Shown here: positions 20,146 through 29,187 of the stretch, in pieces
Layout: the number at the start of each line of letters is the position of its first letter
Numbering within the stretch: position 1 is the stretch's first letter
Assembly (NCBI RefSeq): GCF_000740795.1
Contig: NZ_JGYG01000002.1
Coordinates: 62,001 to 126,000 of the forward strand
DNA length: 64,000 nucleotides
Direction of reading: 5' to 3'
Source: Haematobacter massiliensis
GTDB taxonomy: Bacteria; Pseudomonadota; Alphaproteobacteria; Rhodobacterales; Rhodobacteraceae
Program-made: the position numbers and the translations under genes
Notes under the pieces: generated by a model
Seen by the model: only the letters and a program-made list of their open reading frames with translations
Databases searched by the model: none
What the model was told of the DNA's origin: nothing

Positions 20146-21339
20146 CTAGGTCACCTGCGCCCTGACGCGGAACTCCGGTTGGTTCCATGCCTCCGTCAGC
20201 ACCACGTCCGCCAGCAGGCCTGCGGCTTTCTCCACCTCCGCCAGTGTCAGGTATAGCGGGGTGAAGCCAAAGCGCATGATGTCTGGTGCGCGAAAGTCGC
20301 CGATCACGCCTCGCGCAATCAGGGCCTGAACGATGGCATAGGCCTCGGGATGGCGGAAGGAGACCTGACTTCCCCGGTGCTCCGGCGCTCTCGGTGAGGC
20401 AAGAGGCAGCCCGGGCAGGCGTGTTGCAACCGCCGCGATGAACGCTTCCGACAGGCGGATCGACTCCCGCCGCACCGCATCGAGCGACACACCCTCCCAG
20501 ATGTCCAGCGCCGCTTCCAATGCGGTCAGCCCCAGCACGGGAGGTGTGCCGACGCGCATCCGCTCTATGCCGGAGGCAGGTATCCAGCGCGGATCGAAGG
20601 CAAAGGGCGCGGCATGGCCCATCCATCCCGCCAGTGCCGGGCGCGCCGTCTCCGCATGGCGAGGCGCCACATAGATGAAGGCAGGCGCGCCGGGGCCACC
20701 GTTGAGGTATTTGTAGGTGCAGCCCACGGCGAAATCCGCCCCGGCCTCCGCCAGATGAACGGGGAGGGCCCCCGCCGAATGCGCCAGATCCCAGATGGCG
20801 AGCGCGCCTGCCGCATGGGCCCTGGCCGTCAGAGCTGCCATGTCATGAAGCCGCCCGGTGCGGTAATCCACCTCCGTCAGCAGGGTTGCAGCGAGGGTGT
20901 CGTCGATCGCTGTCTCTACCTCCTCCGGTGCCACGATGCGAAGTTCCAGCCCGCGATCCAGCGCCGCGACCAGCTCCTGCGCCACATAGAGGTCCGAAGG
21001 AAAGTTGCCGCTGTCGGAAAGGATGACCCGCCGCCCCGGTCGCATTGCCACGGCGGCGGAGAGGGCCTGAAACACCTTTATGGACAGGGTATCGCCCATC
21101 ACGACGCTGCCCGGCTCCGCTCCGATCAGCGGGGCGATCCTGTCACCCACACGCCTGGGCTGGACATACCAGCCCGCCTCGTTCCAGCCGCGGATCAGCA
21201 GGCTTCCCCACTCCTGCGTCATCATCCGCCCCACCCTCTCGGCCGCACCGCGCGGCAGGGGGCCGAGGGAGTTGCCGTCAAGGTAGATCACGCCCTCCGG
21301 CAGATCGAAGGCGGCGCGGGTCTGGTTGAAATCGGTCAT
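20146..21339 (-). CDS. kynU: kynureninase
   Basis: PLP enzyme (397 aa) that cleaves kynurenine to anthranilate and alanine. It opens with IYLDGNSLGPLP (residues 18-29), the family N-terminal motif. The Schiff-base lysine is Lys210 in TYKYLNGGPGAP, preceded by WDLAHSAGA with the cofactor-binding Asp. The start ATG follows GGAGAGAG. It is transcribed divergently from a formamidase-like hydrolase 120 bases away, which is the preceding step in tryptophan breakdown. Tryptophan dioxygenase is not in the window. Confidence 0.95.
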   Translation of the reverse strand: MTDFNQTRAAFDLPEGVIYLDGNSLGPLPRGAAERVGRMMTQEWGSLLIRGWNEAGWYVQPRRVGDRIAPLIGAEPGSVVMGDTLSIKVFQALSAAVAMRPGRRVILSDSGNFPSDLYVAQELVAALDRGLELRIVAPEEVETAIDDTLAATLLTEVDYRTGRLHDMAALTARAHAAGALAIWDLAHSAGALPVHLAEAGADFAVGCTYKYLNGGPGAPAFIYVAPRHAETARPALAGWMGHAAPFAFDPRWIPASGIERMRVGTPPVLGLTALEAALDIWEGVSLDAVRRESIRLSEAFIAAVATRLPGLPLASPRAPEHRGSQVSFRHPEAYAIVQALIARGVIGDFRAPDIMRFGFTPLYLTLAEVEKAAGLLADVVLTEAWNQPEFRVRAQVT

Positions 21340-21460
21340 CTCTCTCCTCCGGTCTGTACGGGAGGATAAGGGGATCGGTCCCGCCCTGGCAACGGCAGGC
21401 TCTGGACCCTCCCGGCCGCAGGAGGCAGGGTGTCGCGGCAATCGCCGGGAGGAAGCCGCC

Positions 21461-22291
21461 ATGATCCATCACCGCATCGCCGATTTCACGGATGCCTATG
21501 CCAATACGAAATACATCGCGGGTGGCGATCGTTATCCCGCGCTCTGGGCCGAGCGCGCTGCATCCTGGCGTGAAAAGGCAAGCGGGCGGTTCATCATCCT
21601 GCGAAAGCGGGCCTATGGCCCGCATGAGCGCAACCACTACGATCTGTTTCTGCCAGAGGGAACGCCACGCGGTCTCGTCATCTTCGTGCATGGCGGCTAC
21701 TGGATGAGCCTGGATCCTTCCTTCTGGTCGCATCTCGCAGAAGGGGCTGTGTCGCGGGGCTATGCGGTGGCAATGCCCGGCTATGTCCTGTGTCCCGAGG
21801 TGAGGATTTCCGACATTTCCCGTCAGGTGGCGGAAGCGATCTCCCATGCGGCGGCGCTGGTGGAAGGGCCGATCCATCTGTCGGGCCATTCCGCCGGGGG
21901 CAATATCGTCACCCGCTTGATGGCCGCAGGATCACCGCTGCCCGAGACGGTGCAGGAGCGGGTCGCTTCTGTCCTGTCGATCTCGGGCCTGCATGACCTG
22001 CGGCCGCTGCTTGCGACACAGATGAATGCGACCCTTCGCCTGGATGCGGCGGAGGCGGCGGCCCAAAGCCCGGTTCTGCTTGCGCCGCGCGGACGATTCA
22101 TGCTCGCGACATGGGCAGGGGGAGCGGAGCGGTCGGAGTTTCTGCGCCAGTCCGCTCTGTTGTCCAACATATGGACGGGATTCGGCATCAGTACCGCCAA
22201 TCATGTGGCGCCGGACAGGCACCACTTCAACGTGCTCGATGCGCTGGAGAAGCCGGAGAGCGCATTGACACGCGCTCTCCTCTCCGTCTGA
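21461..22291 (+). CDS. alpha/beta hydrolase, probable arylformamidase (kynurenine formamidase)
   Basis: A 276-residue alpha/beta hydrolase without signal peptide. The oxyanion motif HGGYW is at 77-81 and the nucleophile elbow GHSAGG at 142-147 (Ser144). A catalytic Asp (ISGLHD region or later) and a C-terminal His in DRHHF complete the likely triad. HGGxW is the hallmark of eukaryotic-type kynurenine formamidases, and the gene sits divergently next to kynureninase. I therefore infer hydrolysis of N-formylkynurenine. Another carboxylesterase role cannot be excluded. GGGAGGAAG lies 7 bases ahead of the ATG. Confidence 0.8.
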   Translation: MIHHRIADFTDAYANTKYIAGGDRYPALWAERAASWREKASGRFIILRKRAYGPHERNHYDLFLPEGTPRGLVIFVHGGYWMSLDPSFWSHLAEGAVSRGYAVAMPGYVLCPEVRISDISRQVAEAISHAAALVEGPIHLSGHSAGGNIVTRLMAAGSPLPETVQERVASVLSISGLHDLRPLLATQMNATLRLDAAEAAAQSPVLLAPRGRFMLATWAGGAERSEFLRQSALLSNIWTGFGISTANHVAPDRHHFNVLDALEKPESALTRALLSV

Positions 22292-22293
22292 CG

Positions 22294-23397
22294 TCAGGCG
22301 ACGCCGGTGGTTTCGAGGAACGGATAGTCGGTATAGCCCTCGCGGCCGCCGCCGTAGAACGTCTTCTGATCAGCGGCGTTCAAGGGGGCATCGCTCTTCA
22401 ACCGTTCGACCAGATCCGGGTTCGCGATGAAGAGCTTTCCGAAGCTCACCATGTCCGCGCGCCCGCTTTCCACGGCGTCGATTGCCGTCTGCCGGTCATA
22501 ACCATTGTTGGCCATATAGACGCCATCGAACCGTTCGCGCAGAGCTGCGATCTGATCCGCAGGCGCATCGTCACGCGGACCGCCCGTCATGCCTTCGACC
22601 ACATGCAGGAAGGCGACGCCATGACGGTTCAGCGCATCGACCGCCAGCCCGTAGGTGCCCGGCACATCGCTGTCGAGCGGTGCGTTGTTCGCCTTGGCCC
22701 AGGGGCTGAGCCGGACGCCGACCCGGCCCGCGCCGATCTCCGCCACCACCGCCGCGACGACTTCGTCAAGGAAGCGCACGCGGTTCTCCGCACTGCCGCC
22801 ATAGGCGTCGGTACGGGTGTTGACGGCGTCTCTGAGGAACTGGTCGAGCAGATAGCCGTTCGCGGCATGGATCTCGACCATGTCGAAGCCCGCGTCACGG
22901 GCGTTGCGGGCGGCTTTCACGTAATCGGCTACGATGCCGGGGATTTCATCTGTCCGCAGGGGGCGGGGTGTGCTCGTCGGTACGAAACCCTGCCCGTCGT
23001 AGGTGCGTGAGCCGGAGGGAATGTCTGACGGGCCGACCGGATCCTGGCCATCCGGTTGCAGCGCAGGAATGGACACGCGCCCGACATGCCAGAGCTGCGC
23101 AGCGATGTGGCCGCCATTCGCATGGACGGCTTCGGTCACGCGCTTCCAGCCCTCCACCTGCGCGGCGCTGTAGATGCCGGGGGTGAAGGCATAGCCCTTG
23201 CCCTGCGGGGAAATCTGCGTGCCCTCGCTGATGATGAGGCCAGCAGTGGCGCGCTGGGCGTAATACTCCGCGTTCATCTCGCGTGGGATATCGCCTTCGG
23301 GCAGCGCGCGGTTGCGGGTGAGGGGGGCCATCGCGATGCGGTTCGGCAGGGTGATATCCCCGACCTTGATCGAGGTGAACAGCTTTGGTTCCGTCAT
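22294..23397 (-). CDS. Old Yellow Enzyme family alkene reductase (NemA-like)
   Basis: FMN-dependent NAD(P)H oxidoreductase of the NemA/OYE class, 367 aa, cytosolic. The barrel carries PLTRNRA (FMN site, about 24-30), GLIISEGTQISPQG, the QLWHVGR box, and EIHAANGYLLDQFLRD followed by NTRTDAYGGS (the substrate and flavin motifs). Such enzymes reduce activated alkenes, nitro compounds and N-ethylmaleimide; the natural substrate is unknown. The start ATG follows AAGGAGACCTCCC. It is convergent with the hydrolase upstream and 65 bases from the recQ stop. Confidence 0.92.
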   Translation of the reverse strand: MTEPKLFTSIKVGDITLPNRIAMAPLTRNRALPEGDIPREMNAEYYAQRATAGLIISEGTQISPQGKGYAFTPGIYSAAQVEGWKRVTEAVHANGGHIAAQLWHVGRVSIPALQPDGQDPVGPSDIPSGSRTYDGQGFVPTSTPRPLRTDEIPGIVADYVKAARNARDAGFDMVEIHAANGYLLDQFLRDAVNTRTDAYGGSAENRVRFLDEVVAAVVAEIGAGRVGVRLSPWAKANNAPLDSDVPGTYGLAVDALNRHGVAFLHVVEGMTGGPRDDAPADQIAALRERFDGVYMANNGYDRQTAIDAVESGRADMVSFGKLFIANPDLVERLKSDAPLNAADQKTFYGGGREGYTDYPFLETTGVA

Positions 23398-23462
23398 TGG
23401 GAGGTCTCCTTCTGCGGTTGAACTGACGCAGAAGAGGAAACTGGGGTCCTGCACCGGAGAGT

Positions 23463-25526
23463 TCAACCCGATCTGCGTTCATCCAGGATTTCCAGAAACG
23501 CGGCTCCGAAGCGGTCGAGCTTCTGGGGGCCGAGGTGACCCACCGCATCCAGATCCCTGAGCGTGCGAGGCCGCGCCTGTGCTATGCGGCGGAGAGCGCT
23601 GGCTGTCAGGCTGAGCGGCTTTTCCGTCCCGTCCCCGCGCCCCAGCGCGCGTTGCGCTTCCGCCAGCCGGTCGAAAACATCCGCGGCCCCCGTGCCCGCC
23701 AGCCTGCGCCGTTGAGGATGCACAGGCTCCGCGCGTTCGTCATTCAATACGGCCAGAAAGGCGGGGCCATAGCTTTCGAGCTTCTTTGCGCCGACCCCGC
23801 TCACGCCGGCCATCTGATCCAGTGTGCCGGGGCGGCGCTCTATCATCTCGATCAGTGTCTTGTCCGTGAAGATCACGTAGGCAGGTACGCCCTGCGCCTC
23901 CGCAAGCGCCCGTCGCTTGGCCTTGAGCGCGGAGAGGAGCGGCGCGTCCTCCTCCGCGACCAGCGCCTTGGCGACGGTCTGCGGCCGCGCGCGGCGCAGA
24001 AGGTCGCGCCGGAGCATCACCGGCGCCTCTCCCCGCAGCACGGGGCGGGCGATTTCTGTCAGGCGCAGCGCGCCGTGGCGGGACGGGTCTGGCCGCACCA
24101 GATCCCGGCCCATCATCTGACGGAAGACCGCGCCCCAGCCGGCCGTATCGAACTCCCGCCCGACGCCAAAGGTCGGCAGGGCATCATGGCCGCGTTCCTT
24201 GACCTTGGGCGTGGCCCGGCCTGTCAGGATGTCGGTCAGATGGCCGACGCCGAACCATTCGCCGGTGCGCAGGATGGCGGAAAGCGCCTTGCGAACCGGC
24301 TCCGTGCCATCGAACACCTCCGGCGGGGTTTCACACAGGTCGCAGTTGCCGCAAGGCTCCGCATTCTCCCCGAAATAGCCGAGCAGCACCTGCCGGCGGC
24401 AGCCGAGCGCCTCCGCCAGCCCGAGGAGCGCGTTGAGCCGGGCGTGATCGGCGGCCTTGCGTTCATCCGGGGCGACCCCTTCGTCGATCTGCGTGCGGCG
24501 GAAGCGGATGTCGTCCTGTCCGAAAAGGGTCAGCGTCTCTGCCGGGGCACCGTCGCGGCCCGCGCGCCCGATCTCCTGATAATAGCCCTCAACGGATTTG
24601 GGCAGGTCGGCGTGGGCGACCCAGCGGATATCCGGCTTGTCGATCCCCATGCCGAAGGCGACCGTTGCCACGACGATCAGCCCGTCCTCCTGCTGAAAGC
24701 GTGTTTCCACCTCCCGCCGGTCATCCGCCTCCATCCCGCCGTGGTAGTGGCAGGCCGGGTGGCCCGCCTCGCGCAGCGCGGCTGCGAGGGCCTCGGTCTT
24801 GGCGCGCGTGCCGCAATAGACGATCCCCGACAGGCCCCGCCTTGCCTCGGCAAACGTGAGGATCTGGCGGCGCGGCTGGTCCTTGGGCTGGAATGCAAGA
24901 TGGATGTTCGGGCGGTCGAAGCCGCGCAAGAAGGTTTCGGGCCGTTCGCCATCGAAGAGGCGGGCGACGATTTCCTCCCGCGTCTCCTCATCCGCCGTGG
25001 CGGTGAAGGCGGCGAGCGGCACGCCGAGCCGCCGGCGCAATTCTCCGATCCGCAGGTAATCGGGGCGAAAATCGTGGCCCCACTGGCTCACGCAATGCGC
25101 CTCGTCCACCGCTATGAGCCGGGTGCCGATCCGCTGGAGAAGCCCGAAGGTTCCGCCCGAGGCCAGCCTTTCCGGCGCCATGTAGAGAAGCTTCAACCGC
25201 CCCTCGTCCAGCGCGGCAAAGACCTCCTCCGTCTCCTCCTCCGTATTGCCGGAAGTGAGCGCGCCAGCCTCCACCCCCGCCGCCCGGAGCGCGCGGACCT
25301 GATCCCGCATCAGCGCGATGAGAGGGGAGATGACGACGGTCACCCCCTCCCGGCAAAGCGCGGGAAGCTGAAAGCAGAGCGACTTGCCACCGCCGGTCGG
25401 CATGATGGCGAGCGTATTTCGCCCGGCCAGCACCGCCGCCACGATCTCCGCCTGCCCGGGCCGGAAGCTCGGGAATCCGAAGACGGAGGCGAGAACCGCC
25501 TCCGGTGAGGGCGCGGGCGCTGTCAT
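23463..25526 (-). CDS. recQ: ATP-dependent DNA helicase RecQ
   Basis: 3'-5' helicase of recombination and replication restart, 687 aa. Motif I is MPTGGGKS near residue 42; motif II is DEAHCVSQWGHDFRP near 135-150; motif VI is QEIGRAGRDG near 310. The RecQ-C-terminal zinc site has Cys residues in GCRRQVLL and CGNCDLC. Two HRDC-type segments follow (about 515-590 and 615-685), each with a helix-hairpin-like GVGAKKLESYG or HLGPQKLDRFG; the duplicate HRDC is longer than E. coli RecQ. It starts 4 bases after the stop of the upstream yggT-type gene, so the two form an operon. Confidence 0.97.
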   Translation of the reverse strand: MTAPAPSPEAVLASVFGFPSFRPGQAEIVAAVLAGRNTLAIMPTGGGKSLCFQLPALCREGVTVVISPLIALMRDQVRALRAAGVEAGALTSGNTEEETEEVFAALDEGRLKLLYMAPERLASGGTFGLLQRIGTRLIAVDEAHCVSQWGHDFRPDYLRIGELRRRLGVPLAAFTATADEETREEIVARLFDGERPETFLRGFDRPNIHLAFQPKDQPRRQILTFAEARRGLSGIVYCGTRAKTEALAAALREAGHPACHYHGGMEADDRREVETRFQQEDGLIVVATVAFGMGIDKPDIRWVAHADLPKSVEGYYQEIGRAGRDGAPAETLTLFGQDDIRFRRTQIDEGVAPDERKAADHARLNALLGLAEALGCRRQVLLGYFGENAEPCGNCDLCETPPEVFDGTEPVRKALSAILRTGEWFGVGHLTDILTGRATPKVKERGHDALPTFGVGREFDTAGWGAVFRQMMGRDLVRPDPSRHGALRLTEIARPVLRGEAPVMLRRDLLRRARPQTVAKALVAEEDAPLLSALKAKRRALAEAQGVPAYVIFTDKTLIEMIERRPGTLDQMAGVSGVGAKKLESYGPAFLAVLNDERAEPVHPQRRRLAGTGAADVFDRLAEAQRALGRGDGTEKPLSLTASALRRIAQARPRTLRDLDAVGHLGPQKLDRFGAAFLEILDERRSG

Positions 25527-25527
25527 C

Positions 25528-25815
25528 TCAGTAGAAGGCGGAGGCGTTGTTCAGCAGGATGATCCTGAGTGCATAGATCGCCACCAGCACCAGCAGCGGC
25601 GCGAGATCGAGCCCGCCCATCGCGGGCAGGATGGAGCGGACCCGTGAGTAGATCGGCTCCAGCAGCCGGTTCAGCCCATCCCAGATGGAGGCGACCAGCG
25701 GTTGTCGCAGGTTCAGCACCTGAAAATTTATGAGCCAGCTCATGATGACATGGGCGATGACGATGAACCAGACGATGTCGAGGATCAGGAGCAGGATCTG
25801 GAGAAGCGAAACCAT
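25528..25815 (-). CDS. YggT family membrane protein
   Basis: A 95-residue protein with two hydrophobic segments (about 3-27 and 65-88), separated by an amphipathic loop with LNRLLEPIYSRVRSILP. This is the pattern of YggT/YlmG proteins, which in other organisms affect membrane protein distribution or osmotic tolerance. It precedes recQ by 1 base between stop and start region. An upstream in-frame ATG at 25875 would add 20 residues without hydrophobic character, so I prefer 25815. Confidence 0.88.
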   Translation of the reverse strand: MVSLLQILLLILDIVWFIVIAHVIMSWLINFQVLNLRQPLVASIWDGLNRLLEPIYSRVRSILPAMGGLDLAPLLVLVAIYALRIILLNNASAFY

Positions 25816-25931
25816 CTGGAAACCGCATTGTGGCGTGAGAACACCAGAGGTAAAGCGCCAGCCCCCGGCGCGCAACCGCTTCCGCGACGTTTCGCTTGAC
25901 CGCGACGACCTGACCCGGGCAAGCGGGCGGC

Positions 25932-26459
25932 ATGTATCCGCTCCGCCGCTTCACCTGCGAACTGCTCCGCGCCCGTCGCCAGCCCCGGCTCGGGCCCTAT
26001 GACACGCATGTCTGCCACCTGCGGCTCATGCCCTGGGACATGGACCCTTGGCGGGAGCTGAACAACGGGCGGACGCTGACGCTTTATGACATCGGGCGTA
26101 TATCCCTGGCGCAGCGGACGGGAATGCTCGACGTGCTGCGCCGGAACCGCTGGGGGATCACCGTCGCGGGCAGCACGACCCGCTACCGCCGCCGCGTGAC
26201 GGTATTTCAGAAGGTGGAGATGCGGAGCCGGTTTCTTGGCTGGGACGAGCGGTTCTTCTACATCGAGCAAAGCATGTGGCGCGAGGGCGAGTGTACCAGC
26301 GGCGTGCTGATCCGCGGCGCGCTGCTCGGGGCTGGCAAGCTGCTTCCGCCCGCGTCGTTCATCGCCGCAACCGGCTGGGGTGCGCCGCCGCCGCTGCCCG
26401 ACTGGGTGCTGGCCTGGGGCAAGGCGGATGCAACGCGGCCCTGGCCACCGCAGAGCTAA
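25932..26459 (+). CDS. acyl-CoA thioesterase-like protein (hotdog fold, THEM6-type)
   Basis: A 175-residue protein with the hotdog-fold pattern of 4-hydroxybenzoyl-CoA thioesterase relatives. It has PWDMDPWRELNNGRTLTLYDIGR (about 34-56; D-x-D-x-W-x-x-L-N-N-G), then GSTTRYRRRVTVFQKVE and a strand with ERFFYIEQSMWR. The D-x-N-x-H catalytic loop of YbgC is replaced by a D-x-x-x-E-L-N-N version, as in THEM6-type proteins of unknown substrate. It is transcribed away from yggT-recQ across about 115 bases. Confidence 0.75.
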   Translation: MYPLRRFTCELLRARRQPRLGPYDTHVCHLRLMPWDMDPWRELNNGRTLTLYDIGRISLAQRTGMLDVLRRNRWGITVAGSTTRYRRRVTVFQKVEMRSRFLGWDERFFYIEQSMWREGECTSGVLIRGALLGAGKLLPPASFIAATGWGAPPPLPDWVLAWGKADATRPWPPQS

Positions 26460-26875
26460 CTCTGTGCTGACTGTTCTCTCCTGGCCGTAGAGGGTTCGGC
26501 CCTTCGGAGGTTCAGATGCGATCACGCGGTTTGGCCGCGTCCGTTCCGTTGGTCGCCGAAAACGCGAGTGTCGTGACAGTGGTGCTTCTCACCCGTTTGG
26601 GTCGTCAAGCTCAGGACCGCGCGCCGCATGCCACAGTTTCATCGATAGGGCCATGTGTGAAGAAGGCCGCGAGCCTGGCTTGCCAGAAAGACAGGTCGCT
26701 GGTTCCGGGCACGGCGCCGGGCCGGTGGTCGCGAGGGCGGCATGGCAACCGGGCCGATTCCAATTTCGGGCCTCCGGTTCCAAGGCGTTGCGATCCCCGG
26801 CTCGTGCCGGACAACTCCGAAAGGCGCGGCCCTCGCGCCGGCACGGGGCTTGCGATCCAACGGAGGCCGGGTCTA
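26460..26875. other. 416-base stretch with no convincing gene; structured DNA before an MFS gene
   Basis: The frame of the downstream transporter stays open back to ATG 26516, which has a GGAGG six bases ahead. The encoded 120 residues are Arg/Pro/Gly-rich, lack any family pattern and precede a complete transporter, so I do not call them. Two features stand out. ACGCGG/CCGCGT makes a small hairpin near 26524-26540. An 8-base perfect inverted repeat (26803-26810 with 26838-26845) encloses a competing GGCGCG/CGCGCC helix. It may be an untranslated leader; no tRNA or known riboswitch is recognisable. Confidence 0.4.
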
Positions 26876-28294
26876 ATGCCGCGGGGCTCGTTCCTTGTCG
26901 AGCAGATCACTTGGCGACGGGAGCGGAATTTGCCGAATACGACAGACGACGCAGCAGCCAAGCGGCGCATCTGGGGCTGGTTCTTTTTCGACTGGGCAAG
27001 CCAACCCTATGCAACGCTGCTGCTGACCTTCATCTTCGCGCCCTACATCGCGTCGCTGCTGGGTGACGGAAGCCGGGCGCAGGCGGTCTGGGGCTTCGGT
27101 GTGGGCCTTGCGGGGGTGGTGATCGCGCTTCTGGCGCCCCTGCTTGGCGCGGTGGCGGACAAGGGCGGTCGGCGGATCGGCTGGGTTGCGGCATTCTCGG
27201 TCCTTTACGTTCTGGGTGCGGCTGGCCTGTGGTTCGCGGCGCCGGGCGATCCGAATCTGACCTTCGTGCTGCTGTCCTTCGGCCTCGGTCTGATCGGGAT
27301 GGAGCTTGCCACGATCTTCACCAACGCCATGCTGCCGGATCTCGGCACCCGGGAGCAGATCGGGCGGCTCTCCGGCTCCGGCTGGGCGTTCGGCTATGTG
27401 GGCGGAGTTCTTGCCCTGATCCTGATGCTCGCGTTCTTCGCGGAAGGCGAGGGGGGCAGAACCCTCCTCGGTCTTCCCCCGGCCCTCGGGCTGGACCCCG
27501 CGATGCGGGAAGGAACGCGCTTCGTCGGCCCCTTCACGGCGCTGTGGTACGTGATCTTCATGGTGCCGTTCTTCCTCTGGGTGCGGGAGCCGCCGCGCGC
27601 TCCCGGCCGGGGTCTCCCTCGCACAGCGACAGAGGCGATGAGGGAGGCGATGAGAGATCTGCGCCAGACCCTCCGCCGTCTGCCGGGACGGCGGAGCATG
27701 CTGGCCTTCCTGCTGTCATCCATGTTCTATCGCGATGCCCTGAACGGGTTCTACGTCTTCGGCGGGATCTATGCGGTGGGCGTGCTGGGCTGGCCGGTGC
27801 AGTTCGTGGGGGTTTTCGGCATCCTCGCTGCAATCTTCGGCGCGGTCTTTGCGTGGATCGGCGGGCTGGCGGACAGCCGCTTCGGGCCGAAGCCGGTGAT
27901 CGTGGCCTCTCTTCTCGTGATGATCGCGGTCGGGGGGGCGGTGATGAGCATCTCGCGCGACAGCGTGCTTGGCCTGAGCATCGGGCCGGGGTCTTCCGTG
28001 CCGGATATGGCCTTCTTCCTCGTCGGTTGCATCATCGGTGCCGCGGGCGGCATGCTGCAATCGGCCAGCCGCACCATGATGGTCCGGCAGGCGGAACCGG
28101 GCCGGATGACGGAAGCCTTCGGGCTTTACGCGCTTACCGGCAAGGCAACGGCGTTTATTGCGCCGCTTGCCATAGGATTCGTCACGGCGATGAGCGGAAG
28201 CCAGCAGATCGGCATCCTTCCCGTTATCGTGCTTTTCCTAATGGGATTTCTGCTGCTACTCTGGGTCGATCCCGAAGGTGAGCGGACGGTTTGA
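26876..28294 (+). CDS. MFS transporter, UMF1/Atg22-like
   Basis: A 472-residue permease with about 12 hydrophobic helices. It has the UMF1 N-terminal block RRIWGWFFFDWASQPYATLLLTFIFAPY (from about residue 30, shown here as IWGWFFFDWASQPY), ADKGGRRIGWV after helix 2 as the MFS loop motif, and TNAMLPDLG in helix 4-5. The family is related to yeast Atg22, an amino-acid effluxer; the substrate here is unknown. Start uncertain: ATG 26876 follows GGAGG by 9 bases, while TTG 26930 follows GGGAG by about 6 and would give the shorter N-terminus usual in the family. The stop overlaps the mepA start. Confidence 0.85.
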   Translation: MPRGSFLVEQITWRRERNLPNTTDDAAAKRRIWGWFFFDWASQPYATLLLTFIFAPYIASLLGDGSRAQAVWGFGVGLAGVVIALLAPLLGAVADKGGRRIGWVAAFSVLYVLGAAGLWFAAPGDPNLTFVLLSFGLGLIGMELATIFTNAMLPDLGTREQIGRLSGSGWAFGYVGGVLALILMLAFFAEGEGGRTLLGLPPALGLDPAMREGTRFVGPFTALWYVIFMVPFFLWVREPPRAPGRGLPRTATEAMREAMRDLRQTLRRLPGRRSMLAFLLSSMFYRDALNGFYVFGGIYAVGVLGWPVQFVGVFGILAAIFGAVFAWIGGLADSRFGPKPVIVASLLVMIAVGGAVMSISRDSVLGLSIGPGSSVPDMAFFLVGCIIGAAGGMLQSASRTMMVRQAEPGRMTEAFGLYALTGKATAFIAPLAIGFVTAMSGSQQIGILPVIVLFLMGFLLLLWVDPEGERTV

Positions 28295-29187
28295 ACTCCA
28301 CGATCAGAGCCATGCTGTTTTCTGTCCTGGCGGCCCTTGCGGCTTCGCCGGCCGTTGCGGAACAGAAGGCCTACCAGTTTTTCGGCGCTGCGGCGCGCCC
28401 CTCCGCACAGGTGGCGGCGCCGATCGGCAGCTATGCCAAGGGTTGTGCGTCGGGGCTGGTGCCGCTGCCGGAAACCGGTCCGACATGGCAGGCGATGCGG
28501 CTCTCCCGGAACCGCTACTGGGGCCAGCCGGAGATGATCCGGTTCCTTCAGGAACTGTCGGCCGCGGCCACTCAGGTGGGTTGGCCCGGCCTCTATATCG
28601 GCGACATCAGCCAGCCGCGGGGCGGCCCGATGACCTCCGGTCACGCCTCTCATCAGATCGGTCTGGATGCAGACATCTGGATGCTGCCGCCCTCCCGCCT
28701 GACGTTGACCCAGACGGAGCGGGAAAACATCAGTTCGATTTCGGTCCGCACGGCGGATCAGAAACGCGTGAACGGGAACTTCACGCCTGCCCATGCGGCG
28801 CTGCTGCGCGCGGCGGCGTCCGATCCGCGGGTGGACCGGGTTTTTGTCGCGGCGGCGGTGAAGATCGAGATGTGCCGCACCGCGAAACGGTCGGATGCGG
28901 CATGGCTTCAGAAGATCCGGCCCATCGCCGGGCATAACACGCATTTCCACGTCCGGCTGAAATGCCCGCGTGGGTCGCGCGCCTGCGTGACGCAGACGCC
29001 AACGGTCGACGAGCTGTCCAAGGGGGGGAGCGGCTGCGACGATACGTTGGCATGGTGGGTGACGGATTACCTGAATCCACCAAAGCCCAAACCGGGCGAG
29101 AAGCCCGCCCCGCGCCCGCGCGGTCCCCGTGACTTTACAATGGCAGACCTCCCCGCCCAATGCTCAAACGTTCTGGCATCGCGCTGA
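28291..29187 (+). CDS. mepA: penicillin-insensitive murein endopeptidase
   Basis: Periplasmic zinc peptidase (M74) that cuts D-Ala-mDAP crosslinks in peptidoglycan. A signal peptide runs to about residue 23 (ASPAVAEQ). Zinc ligands and active site are in TSGHASHQIGLDADIW (about 115-130) and NTHFHVRLKCP (about 220-230). Cysteines at ~51, 195, 230, 237, 251 and 285 could form disulfides as in E. coli MepA. It has 298 aa. It starts at TTG 28291 inside the transporter stop; ATG 28312 would still leave a signal peptide. Its end overlaps the next gene by 28 bases. Confidence 0.93.
   Translation: MNSTIRAMLFSVLAALAASPAVAEQKAYQFFGAAARPSAQVAAPIGSYAKGCASGLVPLPETGPTWQAMRLSRNRYWGQPEMIRFLQELSAAATQVGWPGLYIGDISQPRGGPMTSGHASHQIGLDADIWMLPPSRLTLTQTERENISSISVRTADQKRVNGNFTPAHAALLRAAASDPRVDRVFVAAAVKIEMCRTAKRSDAAWLQKIRPIAGHNTHFHVRLKCPRGSRACVTQTPTVDELSKGGSGCDDTLAWWVTDYLNPPKPKPGEKPAPRPRGPRDFTMADLPAQCSNVLASR

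Noticed and set aside
26516-26875. N-terminal 120 residues of the MFS transporter as a real domain
   Set aside because: Arg/Pro/Gly-rich composition without pattern, before an already complete 12-helix transporter; better read as untranslated sequence, though kept as a finding.
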